DNA from: Oscillospiraceae bacterium
GTDB taxonomy: Bacteria > Bacillota > Clostridia > Oscillospirales > Acutalibacteraceae
Length of the DNA stretch: 64,000 nucleotides
Reading direction: 5' to 3'
Assembly (NCBI GenBank): GCA_015066095.1
Contig: SVPC01000004.1
Span: 30,677 to 94,676, forward strand
The position numbers were made by a program, and so were the translations under genes. Every line of letters starts with the position of its first letter. Within the stretch, counting starts at the first letter, position 1. This document shows positions 8,843 through 17,473 of this stretch, piece after piece. Below the pieces are notes generated by a model that was not told where the DNA came from, searched no databases, and was given only the letters and a program-made list of their open reading frames with translations.

Positions 8843-8865
8843 TTCATAATTCCGAATTACGAATT
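8841..8865. repeat. Near-perfect palindrome between smpB and tmRNA
   Basis: A 25-base imperfect palindrome built from AATTC and TAATTC units overlaps the smpB stop codon and ends nine bases before the mature 5' end of tmRNA. AT-rich palindromes of this kind are common intergenic filler or processing sites; its role here is not known. Confidence 0.5.
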
Positions 8866-8873
8866 AAATATAA

Positions 8874-9219
8874 GGGAGTGTAAAGGTTTCGACAGGGATT
8901 TAGAAGTATCGGAAGCGAGCAGCGGTGCGGTACCGCTTAAAAAATCGCATAAAAAATTAACTAACAACAATAAAGTTGCTTTAGCTGCCTAATTTGGCGG
9001 CTCGCTAAACCTTAGAGTACCACGGCTAAGGCAAGGCGTCGATTTAGTGGTGAACGTGAACGCGGGGCTGTTCCTCCCCTCGTCACGCAGTAGGAACTAC
9101 CAAGCAAAGCAGTCGGTCGCTTGACGGCTTTGTAAGGGAATGTAAATAGGCGACTGCGCTCGGAGATGCCGATATGGAAAAATTTTTGGACAGGAGTTCG
9201 ATTCTCCTCACTTCCACCA
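8874..9219 (+). ncRNA. ssrA: tmRNA (SsrA)
   Basis: The 346-base RNA begins GGGAGTGTAAAGGTTTCGAC and ends with a T-arm (GGAGTTCGATTCTCC), CACTTCC and an encoded CCA. The acceptor stem GGGAGTG/CACTTCC pairs over seven positions including one G-U. The tag reading frame ends ...NNNKVALAA before TAA at 8990, matching the conserved ALAA degron; the coding part visible from 8951 is KKLTNNNKVALAA, with the exact resume codon unproven. tmRNA rescues stalled ribosomes together with SmpB, encoded just upstream. Confidence 0.96.
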
Positions 9220-9322
9220 GTCGAGGGGCTCGACACCCAATCCGTTATAAAGTCTTGTGCTAATCTTAAATTAGCGACTCGACCATATAGTTCGTGTTTG
9301 GGTATTGTTGCTCCACCAAAAG
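9220..9322 (+). other. Structured trailer between tmRNA and its terminator
   Basis: About 100 bases downstream of the tmRNA CCA hold a GTCGAG/CTCGAC hairpin, a GCTAAT/ATTAGC hairpin and a CACCCAA...TTGGGT pairing. It ends in a second GCTCCACCA. It has no ORF and no recognised RNA family. It is probably the 3' precursor segment removed during tmRNA maturation. Confidence 0.4.
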
Positions 9323-9323
9323 C

Positions 9324-9360
9324 AATAAAAACCGCTTAAATAAGCGGTTTTTATTTTTTG
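9324..9360. terminator. Bidirectional intrinsic terminator
   Basis: AATAAAAACCGCTTA pairs with TAAGCGGTTTTTATT, with T-rich tails on both strands. It serves tmRNA on one side and the lipoprotein gene on the other. Confidence 0.85.
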
Positions 9361-9381
9361 TGCACGAATTATGTATAAATT

Positions 9382-9861
9382 TTATTTTATCTTAACCTTT
9401 TTAAATTCAATTTGTGCTATATCGGGGGTGGTGGTGATTTTTATAGGCAAACCCGTTGCGCCAAGTTGTAATTTATACTCAAAATCTTTATTCACACCCT
9501 CGATATAAAAAACATCATCTTGCTCTAAAACAGTAACATCTTCTTGTGATAATACATCATAAATAAGACTTGCCACCGTATTTTCAAAAATGACTTTATC
9601 ATTTATGTACTCAAGTTCTTTAAAATGCGCCTTAACGCCATTTTTAGAAAATGAAAACTCCAACCCCTCAATATCGGCAGGCCAAGTGAAACGCACCGAC
9701 ATATCACCGTTTTGCTGAACATCACACTGGCACTCATAACTTTCGTTATAATAAACTGCCTCGCACTGGAAAGTTATGCCCTTTGTCACAGGTTTAACAG
9801 TTGTTTCCCCTGCACAACCGCAAAGTAATAGTAACAATATAACCGAAATAAGCCTTTTCAA
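9382..9861 (-). CDS. Putative lipoprotein of unknown function
   Basis: The product has 159 residues with a type II signal peptide: MKRLISVILLLLLCGC places the lipobox Cys at about residue 16. The rest is rich in beta-strand patterns (ITFQCEAVYYNESYECQC, MSVRFTWP), resembling small LolA-like lipoproteins seen in Clostridia, but this is only inference. Translation starts at TTG with AGGTGA directly upstream. It is the last gene after the NAD(P)HX repair gene, 12 bases away, and is likely co-transcribed with it. Confidence 0.7.
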   Translation of the reverse strand: MKRLISVILLLLLCGCAGETTVKPVTKGITFQCEAVYYNESYECQCDVQQNGDMSVRFTWPADIEGLEFSFSKNGVKAHFKELEYINDKVIFENTVASLIYDVLSQEDVTVLEQDDVFYIEGVNKDFEYKLQLGATGLPIKITTTPDIAQIEFKKVKIK

Positions 9862-9872
9862 AAAATCACCTT

Positions 9873-11318
9873 TTACAAGGCTTCGATTATATCACTCGGC
9901 AAAAGTGCGCGTTCTCCTTTAATATTTGCTACCTTATCGGCTGTGGCGCTGTGAATATAAACTGCCGATTTTACGGCATTTAAAATATCCATACCCTGCG
10001 CCAGATATGAAACAATAATCCCTGCTAATACATCACCGCTGCCACCTGTTGCCATACCGGCATTACCGCAGGTATTGAAAAACACCTGTCCGTCGGGAGT
10101 TGCAACAATCGTATTTGCACCTTTAAGTACTGTAAAACAACCGTATTCTTTTGAAAAATCAGTTGCAATTTTTACGCGGTTTTGCTCAATTTCGCCCACA
10201 GTCTTACCTGTAAGACGCGCCATTTCGGCAGGATGCGGAGTTATAATAATCGAAGCGTTAGTTTTCTTTAATACATTTATATTCGAAACCAACGCATTTA
10301 TGCCATCCGCATCAATAACCAACGGAACTTTGATGTCTGTCACCAATCTCTTAACCAATTTTTTGGTGTGACGATTGTTACCTATTCCACACCCCACAAG
10401 CACGGCATCAGCCTTTTTAAGCGGTGTTTTTATGTCAATATTACCCTTAAAACTACCATTTTGGGTTTGTTTTGCGATATTGCATACCGCCTCAGGCACG
10501 GCACAGGTCAAAATATCATATATACTTTTTGGTATTACACATTTAGCAATACCCACACCGCTTCTAAGACAAGCACGTGCTGACAAAATCGCTGCACCTG
10601 CCATACCGTAACTACCGCAGAACATAACCGCCGTACCGTAACTACCCTTATGGGAGTTATGTCTTCTATCTTCAAATATCGGCGCTTCAATAGTCTTATA
10701 TTCAAAATCACAAGGAGTAACACCTATATCACACACAACCACCTGTCCTACAAAATCACTCGCGGGTGGCAATAAAAAACAGGGTTTTAGTGCTATAAAT
10801 GTCACCGTCAAATCGGCTTTAAAGCAATTACCCAAAACCTTTCCTGTATCACAGTCAATACCGCTTGGGATATCCACCGCAACCTTAAAGGCAGATACAT
10901 TATTCATATCATTTATAAGATTTTGCAACTTTTCATCTGGTGCACGATTAAGACCAATGCCGAAAATGGCATCGACTATAATATCAAATTCACCCGTCAA
11001 TTTATCGGTAACATTAACACCTGAAAGTGATGAAAAATAATGCTTAGCAGAATCGGTCGAAGGCTCACCCATCGCTAAAACAACCGTAACATCCGCTCCC
11101 TTGTCTTTCAGATTTTGGGCAATAACAAAACCGTCACCGCCATTGTTACCGTTACCACACACAACACAGACGCGCTTATTCGCAATAGGAGTATTTTGCA
11201 GTATAATTTCACTCGCCTTATCCCCTGCAATTTTCATTAACTCCATAAAAGAAAATGCGCCGTTATGGACGGCATTTTCTTCGGATTTTCTTATTTGTTC
11301 CCGAGTCAAAACATCCAT
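9873..11318 (-). CDS. nnr: Bifunctional NAD(P)H-hydrate epimerase / ADP-dependent NAD(P)HX dehydratase
   Basis: About 481 residues combine two domains that repair hydrated NAD(P)H. The N-terminal YjeF_N epimerase half carries VCGNGNNGGDGFV and VDAIFGIGLNR. The C-terminal ribokinase-like dehydratase half carries GSYGTAVMFCGSYGMAGA, IDADGINAL, TPHPAEMARLTG and GGSGDVLAG. The start is placed at the ATG of MDVLTREQ because AAGGTG lies eight bases before it; the longer track ORF starts at an unsupported GTG. It follows the small membrane-protein gene by 12 bases. Confidence 0.93.
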   Translation of the reverse strand: MDVLTREQIRKSEENAVHNGAFSFMELMKIAGDKASEIILQNTPIANKRVCVVCGNGNNGGDGFVIAQNLKDKGADVTVVLAMGEPSTDSAKHYFSSLSGVNVTDKLTGEFDIIVDAIFGIGLNRAPDEKLQNLINDMNNVSAFKVAVDIPSGIDCDTGKVLGNCFKADLTVTFIALKPCFLLPPASDFVGQVVVCDIGVTPCDFEYKTIEAPIFEDRRHNSHKGSYGTAVMFCGSYGMAGAAILSARACLRSGVGIAKCVIPKSIYDILTCAVPEAVCNIAKQTQNGSFKGNIDIKTPLKKADAVLVGCGIGNNRHTKKLVKRLVTDIKVPLVIDADGINALVSNINVLKKTNASIIITPHPAEMARLTGKTVGEIEQNRVKIATDFSKEYGCFTVLKGANTIVATPDGQVFFNTCGNAGMATGGSGDVLAGIIVSYLAQGMDILNAVKSAVYIHSATADKVANIKGERALLPSDIIEAL

Positions 11319-11330
11319 ACGGCACACACC

Positions 11331-11834
11331 TTACTTAAACGCACTATTTGATATAAATTTAGGTAAAAATTTAACCATTGCCTTTTTCATTTTTTCATTA
11401 GGAGTAAAAACTAAATACTCCGCTTTCTTACCTTCTTTTTCGCATACCATAAAATAAGCATCCTGGGACTTCCCGGGACAAGCAAACACCAATTGCTTTT
11501 TATCAATACTCTCTAAAAACGCAGGGTTGTATTTTTCCAAACGGGTAACGTGCGATACTTCAAAACTCATAAGTCTTTTTCTCGTAGATTTATTGGTAAT
11601 TCTATCAATATCCATAACACCGTTTGTAAGAATATACTCATACTCAATATTTAAAAGGCCAGTAAATTTAACAGTACCAAAAATTATACCCGCAACTGCA
11701 ACAATAAATAATGTTCCTAAAAACAAAAAAGCCAAACCGCAAAGTAACAACGCAATAACCCATGCCAAAATAAAAATTGTTATTGCTTTGCCATCTCTCT
11801 TAATCGGAACTAACTGTTCAAAAAACACATCCAT
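11331..11834 (-). CDS. Small membrane protein, resembles the DUF6106 group
   Basis: The product has 167 residues. Two hydrophobic segments near residues 20-60 (ITIFILAWVIALLLCGLAF and the stretch after it) are followed by a cytoplasmic beta-rich domain with IEYEYILTNGVMDIDRITN, a pattern I associate with the DUF6106 family in Clostridia. The function is unknown. AGGAG precedes the ATG. It is first in the operon with nnr and the lipoprotein, and its promoter shares a -35 hexamer with the divergent ABC transporter. Confidence 0.7.
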   Translation of the reverse strand: MDVFFEQLVPIKRDGKAITIFILAWVIALLLCGLAFLFLGTLFIVAVAGIIFGTVKFTGLLNIEYEYILTNGVMDIDRITNKSTRKRLMSFEVSHVTRLEKYNPAFLESIDKKQLVFACPGKSQDAYFMVCEKEGKKAEYLVFTPNEKMKKAMVKFLPKFISNSAFK

Positions 11835-11866
11835 AATTATACTCCTGTGCTCGAATTTATATACTT

Positions 11867-11895
11867 ATTATACACAAAATTTCTATGTCTTGCAA
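11867..11895 (-). promoter_or_regulatory. Sigma-A promoter for the DUF6106-like/nnr operon
   Basis: On the minus strand TTGCAA, a 17-base spacer and TATAAT read leftward. The TTGCAA at 11890-11895 is a palindrome and is also the -35 of the promoter facing right. Confidence 0.75.
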
Positions 11896-11918
11896 TAGTT
11901 AAATTTATAGTATATAAT
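11890..11918 (+). promoter_or_regulatory. Sigma-A promoter for the ABC transporter
   Basis: TTGCAA, a 17-base spacer and TATAAT read rightward, sharing the -35 with the opposite promoter in exact mirror symmetry. Confidence 0.75.
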
Positions 11919-11957
11919 ATATTTAATAAAAATAAATGAAAACGAGATTTTTTAACA

Positions 11958-13568
11958 ATGAAAAGAAAAGATAAGTTTTCTCCCTTAGGTTGGGTACTAA
12001 AAATTTTCAAAAAATTCACCCTTAAAACTACGCTGATGTGCTTATCATCGATTGCGGTTTCTTTGGGGTATATTGCCCTTGCCTTTGTTTCCAAAAGCAT
12101 TTTAGAAACCAAGGACAAAAACAGCATTATAAACGGTGCGATTATTTTGGCCGTTATAATAATATTACAGGTCATCCTTTCGGGTGTTTCAGCAATGCTA
12201 AAAACATCAGTACAAGGTAAATTCACAATTGCACTGCGACAGTATTTATTTAAAGTTTTAAACTCTAAAAAATATAGCGAAACACAAAAATACCATTCAG
12301 GTGATATTTTAAACCGCTTCACATCTGATACCGAAGTTATAGTTTCAAATACGGTTTCCATCCTACCGGATATTTGCTCTATGCTCTCTAAGATTATTGG
12401 CGGTGCCGCGGCGCTTATTATACTTGAGCCGACAATTGCAGTTATTGTTATCATATTTGGCGCTTTAATCCCCGCAATCGGCCGTTTAATAAACAAAAGG
12501 TATAAATATCTACATAAAGAATGTCAACGCACCGAAGGCGAAACACGCTCGTTTTTACAAGAATGTTTTGAAAACTCTGTTGTTATAAAAACCTTTAAAA
12601 GCGAAGCACCGTTCACTCAAAAACTTTCACAATATATGCAAACTAACTACCGCTTTAAAATCAAACGCACATTGGTTTCGGTTTTTTCGCATTTGAGTTT
12701 ATATTCATTTTTCACCATAGGCTACTATGCAGTACTGGTCTGGGGTGCAGGTGCTATTGCAGATAAGGCAATATCTTACGGCACACTTATCGCTTTCTTG
12801 CAACTTGTATCTCAACTACGCGCACCGCTTCAAAATATTTCAAGCATTTTCCCGCGCTATTATGCTATTTGTGCTTCTGCAGAACGTTTGGCAGAACTTG
12901 AAAACCTTGCTAACGAACCTGTTTGCGAAAATAATCCCCTACCCGATTTTTCTTATCTGTCTGGTGAAGATATCACCTTCTCATACGGCAATAAAAATAT
13001 TTTGGAAAATTTCAATTTTAAAATTCAAAAATGCTCACTCACCGCTATAACTGGCACTTCGGGTAAAGGTAAGAGCACCTTGTTTAAACTTATTTTAGGT
13101 CTTTATGAGCCTCAAAACGGCAAATTAACTGTTAACGGTCAAACAATTGTAAACGCCGCCACACGGTCACTTTTTGCCTTTGTTCCGCAAGGTAATATGA
13201 TTTTATCGGGCACTATAAAAGAAAATCTTACTATTTGCAACCCAAATACTACCGAAGAACAACTGATAAACGCCTGTAAAACCGCAGAAATTCACGATTA
13301 TATCGTTTCTCTGCCTAATGGATATGACACACCCTTAAACGAGCGCGGCGGCGGTCTTTCAGAAGGACAAATTCAACGTTTATCCTTAGCTCGCGCACTT
13401 TTGGCAGACTCCCCTGTTTTGCTTTTGGATGAGTCTACAAGCGCACTTGACAGCGACACCGAACTTAAAGTATTGCAAAATATAAAATTGCTTAAAGATA
13501 AAACCGTAATACTTGTCACCCACCGCAAAACCGCAATAGATTTTTGCGATAATATAATAAGTATATAA
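11958..13568 (+). CDS. ABC exporter half-transporter (permease fused to ATPase)
   Basis: The product has 536 residues. An N-terminal type-1 exporter membrane domain with about six helices (residues 15-300) is followed by an ATP-binding domain. The latter has Walker A GTSGKGKST, Q-loop FVPQGN, signature LSEGQIQRLSLARAL, Walker B VLLLDESTSALD and switch His in VTHRK. Such half-transporters work as dimers to export lipids, peptides or drugs; the substrate cannot be told. The signature is LSEGQ rather than the usual LSGGQ, a tolerated variant. There is no strong SD before the ATG. Confidence 0.9.
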   Translation: MKRKDKFSPLGWVLKIFKKFTLKTTLMCLSSIAVSLGYIALAFVSKSILETKDKNSIINGAIILAVIIILQVILSGVSAMLKTSVQGKFTIALRQYLFKVLNSKKYSETQKYHSGDILNRFTSDTEVIVSNTVSILPDICSMLSKIIGGAAALIILEPTIAVIVIIFGALIPAIGRLINKRYKYLHKECQRTEGETRSFLQECFENSVVIKTFKSEAPFTQKLSQYMQTNYRFKIKRTLVSVFSHLSLYSFFTIGYYAVLVWGAGAIADKAISYGTLIAFLQLVSQLRAPLQNISSIFPRYYAICASAERLAELENLANEPVCENNPLPDFSYLSGEDITFSYGNKNILENFNFKIQKCSLTAITGTSGKGKSTLFKLILGLYEPQNGKLTVNGQTIVNAATRSLFAFVPQGNMILSGTIKENLTICNPNTTEEQLINACKTAEIHDYIVSLPNGYDTPLNERGGGLSEGQIQRLSLARALLADSPVLLLDESTSALDSDTELKVLQNIKLLKDKTVILVTHRKTAIDFCDNIISI

Positions 13569-13569
13569 A

Positions 13570-13597
13570 CAAAACCGCAACATAAGTTGCGGTTTTT
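13570..13597. terminator. Bidirectional terminator between convergent genes
   Basis: AAAACCGCAAC pairs with GTTGCGGTTTT, with a T-tract on either side, between the ABC exporter and the DUF4340 gene. Confidence 0.85.
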
Positions 13598-13600
13598 AAT

Positions 13601-15169
13601 TTAGTTAACTATAACCTGTTTACCTTGGAGCAGACTTTCAAGGTTTTTAGAAATCTTTTTAAAGTTTGATGAACCTATCTTTCCCATATCAATACCATCA
13701 ACAAAGCATTGATACTTAGTAGCGTTCACCTTATAAAATTTAATCACAGTCGGTTCGCGTTTAGAATCATTGTAGTTATAAGTTATAGTAAGTTCGGGTT
13801 CACCCTTTACTTTTTCGGTATCAAAATCCATAACCTCTAACATACATAAATATTGATAGAACGATTGGAAATAGGATGAATTATACACCTTACCGTCACA
13901 TTCTACAATGTATTTATTAAGTTCTTCACTTCCGCTTGGATTTTTTTCAATGTCAAAACTGTAGGTTTTAGTCTCGGTTTTTAAAGTAAGATTACTTATA
14001 TCATCAATCGATACCATAAACACCGTCTTGCTGTAAAAATCTTCTGTTCTATAATAAAGGAATGTTGCCTCATCGGCCGAAATCTTTTTAACAACCTTGC
14101 TGTCACTGCCTACAACCGCAAAATATCCGTCTTCTTGCTTTTTAAACTTATAGGTGTAGGTATAATCTTTAAACTTGACACTCAACTGATAATCGGGATT
14201 ATCCAATCCGAATTTAGCCAAAGTTTTATTCTTTACATCATAAGCATACGCGCCCGATACAGGGAAACCGTCAGCAAACACCGAGAAAACACCGTCAACA
14301 TTTTCTGCCGAGCGCTTTGTAGGACTTGTCACAAGATAAGGTATATAATCGCCTAAAAGCGAGTCGTCATTTAACTCAAACACAAGTTTTTCATCGAAAT
14401 ACTTACCCGAAAGGGTAATAGAATCAAAATCGATAAGCTTTCCATCTGAAAAATACTTATCATATTTATCGCTAAGGGTTATTCCCCCTTGAGCTTCGGT
14501 ACTTGCCAAATCGATATCGGTAAAGTTTAATGCCTCGGCCAAGCTGTCGCTGACAATATATATTTTTTCTTTACCCGAAACCTTAACATAAACACCCATA
14601 TTGTCGGGTGATTGGTCACCCACTAAAACGGTGAATTTTTCACCTTTCAAGGTTTCCACCTTGGCGGTTAGAACAGGGTTTTCTAAACCGCAATCTTTAT
14701 CGGTTTTGGTAGTAATATCGCGCACGGCATCAAAATCTACAATTTGTTCGACCTTTTGCTCAATAATACCACTACTTGTAAAGGTCTTATCATACCCTTT
14801 TACATACCAATCAATTTGTGTAATCTCTTCACCCGATTCCTCATCAACCACCTGTGTTGATTCGGAATAAAAAGTGAAAGTGCCGTTTTTATTAGTAACC
14901 GTGACGGTCTTCATATCACCTGCATCATAGTCGACAAGTTCGATAGTGTTATCACCAGTGCTTTTATCCCCGTCATCGACAGCATAGTTTTTAACTATCC
15001 AATAACCGCTGCCGATTATAATAGCCACCACCAAGCAGAGAGCCACCGTAACAAGTGCCTTATTGCTTTTTTTAGCCTTTACCTGCTTATGTGCGGCAGG
15101 GTCAGAAAACACGGTCGAAAACTCATCATCTATTTGGGTGGTTTTTTCATTTTCAAAATCGTTATTCAT
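13601..15169 (-). CDS. DUF4340 domain protein of a Gld-like ABC operon
   Basis: About 522 residues. After a short acidic cytoplasmic N-terminus there is one membrane helix (ALVTVALCLVVAIIIGSGYWIV), then a large outward-facing region of repeated beta units with the DUF4340 pattern (ETLKGEKFTVLVGDQSPDNMGVYV). The start is set at MNNDFEN because its ATG overlaps the upstream stop as TAATG; the track ORF is 12 residues longer. It is the last gene of an ATPase-permease-GldG-DUF4340 operon. DUF4340 proteins often travel with such systems and may be an extracellular accessory subunit. Confidence 0.85.
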   Translation of the reverse strand: MNNDFENEKTTQIDDEFSTVFSDPAAHKQVKAKKSNKALVTVALCLVVAIIIGSGYWIVKNYAVDDGDKSTGDNTIELVDYDAGDMKTVTVTNKNGTFTFYSESTQVVDEESGEEITQIDWYVKGYDKTFTSSGIIEQKVEQIVDFDAVRDITTKTDKDCGLENPVLTAKVETLKGEKFTVLVGDQSPDNMGVYVKVSGKEKIYIVSDSLAEALNFTDIDLASTEAQGGITLSDKYDKYFSDGKLIDFDSITLSGKYFDEKLVFELNDDSLLGDYIPYLVTSPTKRSAENVDGVFSVFADGFPVSGAYAYDVKNKTLAKFGLDNPDYQLSVKFKDYTYTYKFKKQEDGYFAVVGSDSKVVKKISADEATFLYYRTEDFYSKTVFMVSIDDISNLTLKTETKTYSFDIEKNPSGSEELNKYIVECDGKVYNSSYFQSFYQYLCMLEVMDFDTEKVKGEPELTITYNYNDSKREPTVIKFYKVNATKYQCFVDGIDMGKIGSSNFKKISKNLESLLQGKQVIVN

Positions 15170-16752
15170 TATGAACGTCTTCTCCAAACACAAACAAATA
15201 TGCAAACACCAATTATCAAGAGCGGTAATGCGATTACAAATATAATCAAAACATTATTTGCCGATGATTCAGTAACAGAAGTAGCAAAGCTTTGATCGGT
15301 AATAACCTTTGTTACAAACGAAATACCGGTATCTTCTGCACCGACAGCGCGTTCCGCCACCGCAAATGCAATATTTTTATTACTGGTATCTTCATATTCC
15401 GTATAATCGGAATAAACAAAATCGGTACTACTGAAAACAATAACATTATTTTTTATCAAATCGTTATTGCTATCATAGGTAGAGCGTTGTGAATGAATTA
15501 CAGTAGCATAAGCCTTGGCATCATCTGTATCAAAGCCTTGCCACGAATCTTTTGTTCCTACGGGTGCGTTTACAACAGTGTTTGCAGTAGCAAACAAACA
15601 AGATGTGGTTTTGTCACCGTTAACTTCAAAAGCCTGATTCATAGGAATATTACCGCTTGTTATACAAACGCTCATACCATTAAGAATATCGTCTTCGGTC
15701 GTGGTATTTGGGAAAGAACCCATAGCAGTAGGCATATCAGACAAGTGATAGTCACCTGTATCAAATAAAAGACCTTCTTCTATTTCTATACCCCACTCTT
15801 CAAGGAAACCGTAAATATTCGGTAAATAAGGTGCATTTGCAGATGCTACAAACACAAGACCCTTGTCATATTTTTCGCCGTTGTCAAGGAAAGTTGCGAT
15901 AACATTAAGTTCATCTTCAAGAAAATCTTTTGTAGGACCGATAATAAAAATAGCATCATATTTGCTTGAAATCTTGGTGATAATCTTGTCAGAAATCACA
16001 TCTACCTTGTAGTTGTTAGTTTCAAGCAATTCGCGGTAATTTGCTGAAATATCTTCAGCCGAATGACCTGTTATAAATGCAACCTTAGTGTCATTTTCAT
16101 TGGTAACATAGGCAATCGCACTTGTAAGCGCGGTTTCAATGTTGTTACCCTCGATAGTGGCAGTAGTATAACCGTACATAGCCATACTGTCATCGGTTGC
16201 TATATCGTAAATATCCTTGTAACCTACAATTTTATAGCGTTCATTTTCATTTATAGTACAACTTACGATAATGTCACCAAAAGCAATATTTTCATTTGCA
16301 TATTTAGACTGAATTTCACTAAAAGATGCGTCTTGTGTATCTAAAAATTCAACCTCAATATTATCGTTATAGTCGTTGTATTTTTCTACAAGACTAAACA
16401 TTTGTGCGTAATAACTGCTATAATCCGCTGTGGTATCAAAATAGACACCTTGTTGCTCATACTCGGTAGCGATAAGCGAACTCATATACTGTAAATATTG
16501 ATTTTCTGTAGCGCAAATTTTAACCGAAACTTCATTTTCTACCGACTCGATATACCCAATATTTTCGTCGCTTATTGTGTTAATCTTATCGGCAGTCATA
16601 TCATATTCCAGCTTAAAACGGTCAGAAACTATTGAAATCAAAACATTAAACGCAATAATACCCACTAAAACGAGTGCTATTATAATAGCCGAATAAGTAC
16701 CGCGTTTAAGTTTTATTTTATTAGTAAAAGAAGGAATATTAAATTTTTTCAT
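15169..16752 (-). CDS. GldG-like auxiliary subunit of an ABC transporter
   Basis: About 527 residues. An N-terminal helix (IIIALVLVGIIAFNVLIS) and a C-terminal helix (NNVLIIFVIALPLLIIGVCIFV) flank a long extracytoplasmic domain. The sequence around RFKLEYDMTADKINTISDE and the later AFITGHSAEDI match the GldG/ABC_transp_aux family. MKKFNIPSF is chosen as start because AAAGGAGG precedes it; the track ORF extends 24 residues too far. In Bacteroidetes GldF-GldG-GldA is required for gliding, but this organism shows no gliding genes, so export or envelope maintenance is more likely. Confidence 0.85.
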   Translation of the reverse strand: MKKFNIPSFTNKIKLKRGTYSAIIIALVLVGIIAFNVLISIVSDRFKLEYDMTADKINTISDENIGYIESVENEVSVKICATENQYLQYMSSLIATEYEQQGVYFDTTADYSSYYAQMFSLVEKYNDYNDNIEVEFLDTQDASFSEIQSKYANENIAFGDIIVSCTINENERYKIVGYKDIYDIATDDSMAMYGYTTATIEGNNIETALTSAIAYVTNENDTKVAFITGHSAEDISANYRELLETNNYKVDVISDKIITKISSKYDAIFIIGPTKDFLEDELNVIATFLDNGEKYDKGLVFVASANAPYLPNIYGFLEEWGIEIEEGLLFDTGDYHLSDMPTAMGSFPNTTTEDDILNGMSVCITSGNIPMNQAFEVNGDKTTSCLFATANTVVNAPVGTKDSWQGFDTDDAKAYATVIHSQRSTYDSNNDLIKNNVIVFSSTDFVYSDYTEYEDTSNKNIAFAVAERAVGAEDTGISFVTKVITDQSFATSVTESSANNVLIIFVIALPLLIIGVCIFVCVWRRRS

Positions 16753-16771
16753 TATAACCAACCTCCTTTTA

Positions 16772-17473
16772 TTAAGACCATCTTCTCTTTTCAAGTGCGC
16801 GTACACACAAGAAAAGGAAAGCAACGATAATACTCAAGAAATAAATTACATCGGGTAGTGAGAAATACTCATTACCAAAATTAGTAAACATATCAATAAA
16901 TGCCAACTTTGAAACAGCAGTCGAAACCCATTCAACATTTATCATTTGCGCAATAGCCGACATATAAGATATTGTAATATTGATAACCAAGGTCAAAATA
17001 GCCGAAATAACAGGACTTTCGGTAAGGCTTGAAACCAACATACCAATAGAGATAAGCGCGCCGCCTAAAAGCAAAATACCCAAAAGAGCATAAAGGAAAG
17101 TGAAAATATTTACGCTCACATAACTCATAACAATTATTTCAAAAATAATTGTAGGAATAAAGCACATCGCAAAAACTGCAAAAGCAGCAAAATATTTACC
17201 TAAAATTATTGAGGTCAACTTAACAGGAGATGTAAGTAAAACCTGGTCAACCTTTTGGCGTCTGTCTTCACTCATAAGACGCATTGTAAGTATCGGAATT
17301 AAAAATACCGAAACGCTGAGTAATTGCGAAATTACATACTCAACCTGCGGTATACCGCTTCCGTAAATCGCCCAGAAATATAAACCCGAGAAGAAATAAA
17401 ATGCGGCAAGAATGATATATCCTATAGGAGTGGTAAAATAAGACTTAAATTCTCTTTTAAAAATAGCAAGCAT
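16772..17473 (-). CDS. ABC-2 type permease (GldF-like)
   Basis: The product has 233 residues with six hydrophobic segments. The opening MLAIFKREFKSYFTTPIGYI is typical of GldF-like ABC-2 permeases, in which RE.KSYF precedes the first helix. It forms the membrane channel for the neighbouring ATPase. Its ATG overlaps the stop of the ATPase gene (TAATG), so both are made in coupled fashion. The gap to the GldG-like gene is 19 bases and holds that gene's SD. Confidence 0.88.
   Translation of the reverse strand: MLAIFKREFKSYFTTPIGYIILAAFYFFSGLYFWAIYGSGIPQVEYVISQLLSVSVFLIPILTMRLMSEDRRQKVDQVLLTSPVKLTSIILGKYFAAFAVFAMCFIPTIIFEIIVMSYVSVNIFTFLYALLGILLLGGALISIGMLVSSLTESPVISAILTLVINITISYMSAIAQMINVEWVSTAVSKLAFIDMFTNFGNEYFSLPDVIYFLSIIVAFLFLCVRALEKRRWS

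Noticed and set aside
9012-9236. 74-aa ORF antisense to tmRNA
   Set aside because: It lies wholly opposite the tmRNA gene and has no coding features.
11837-12496. Minus-strand ORF of 219 aa
   Set aside because: It is the antisense shadow of the ABC exporter, whose motifs and promoter are clear; no SD is seen.
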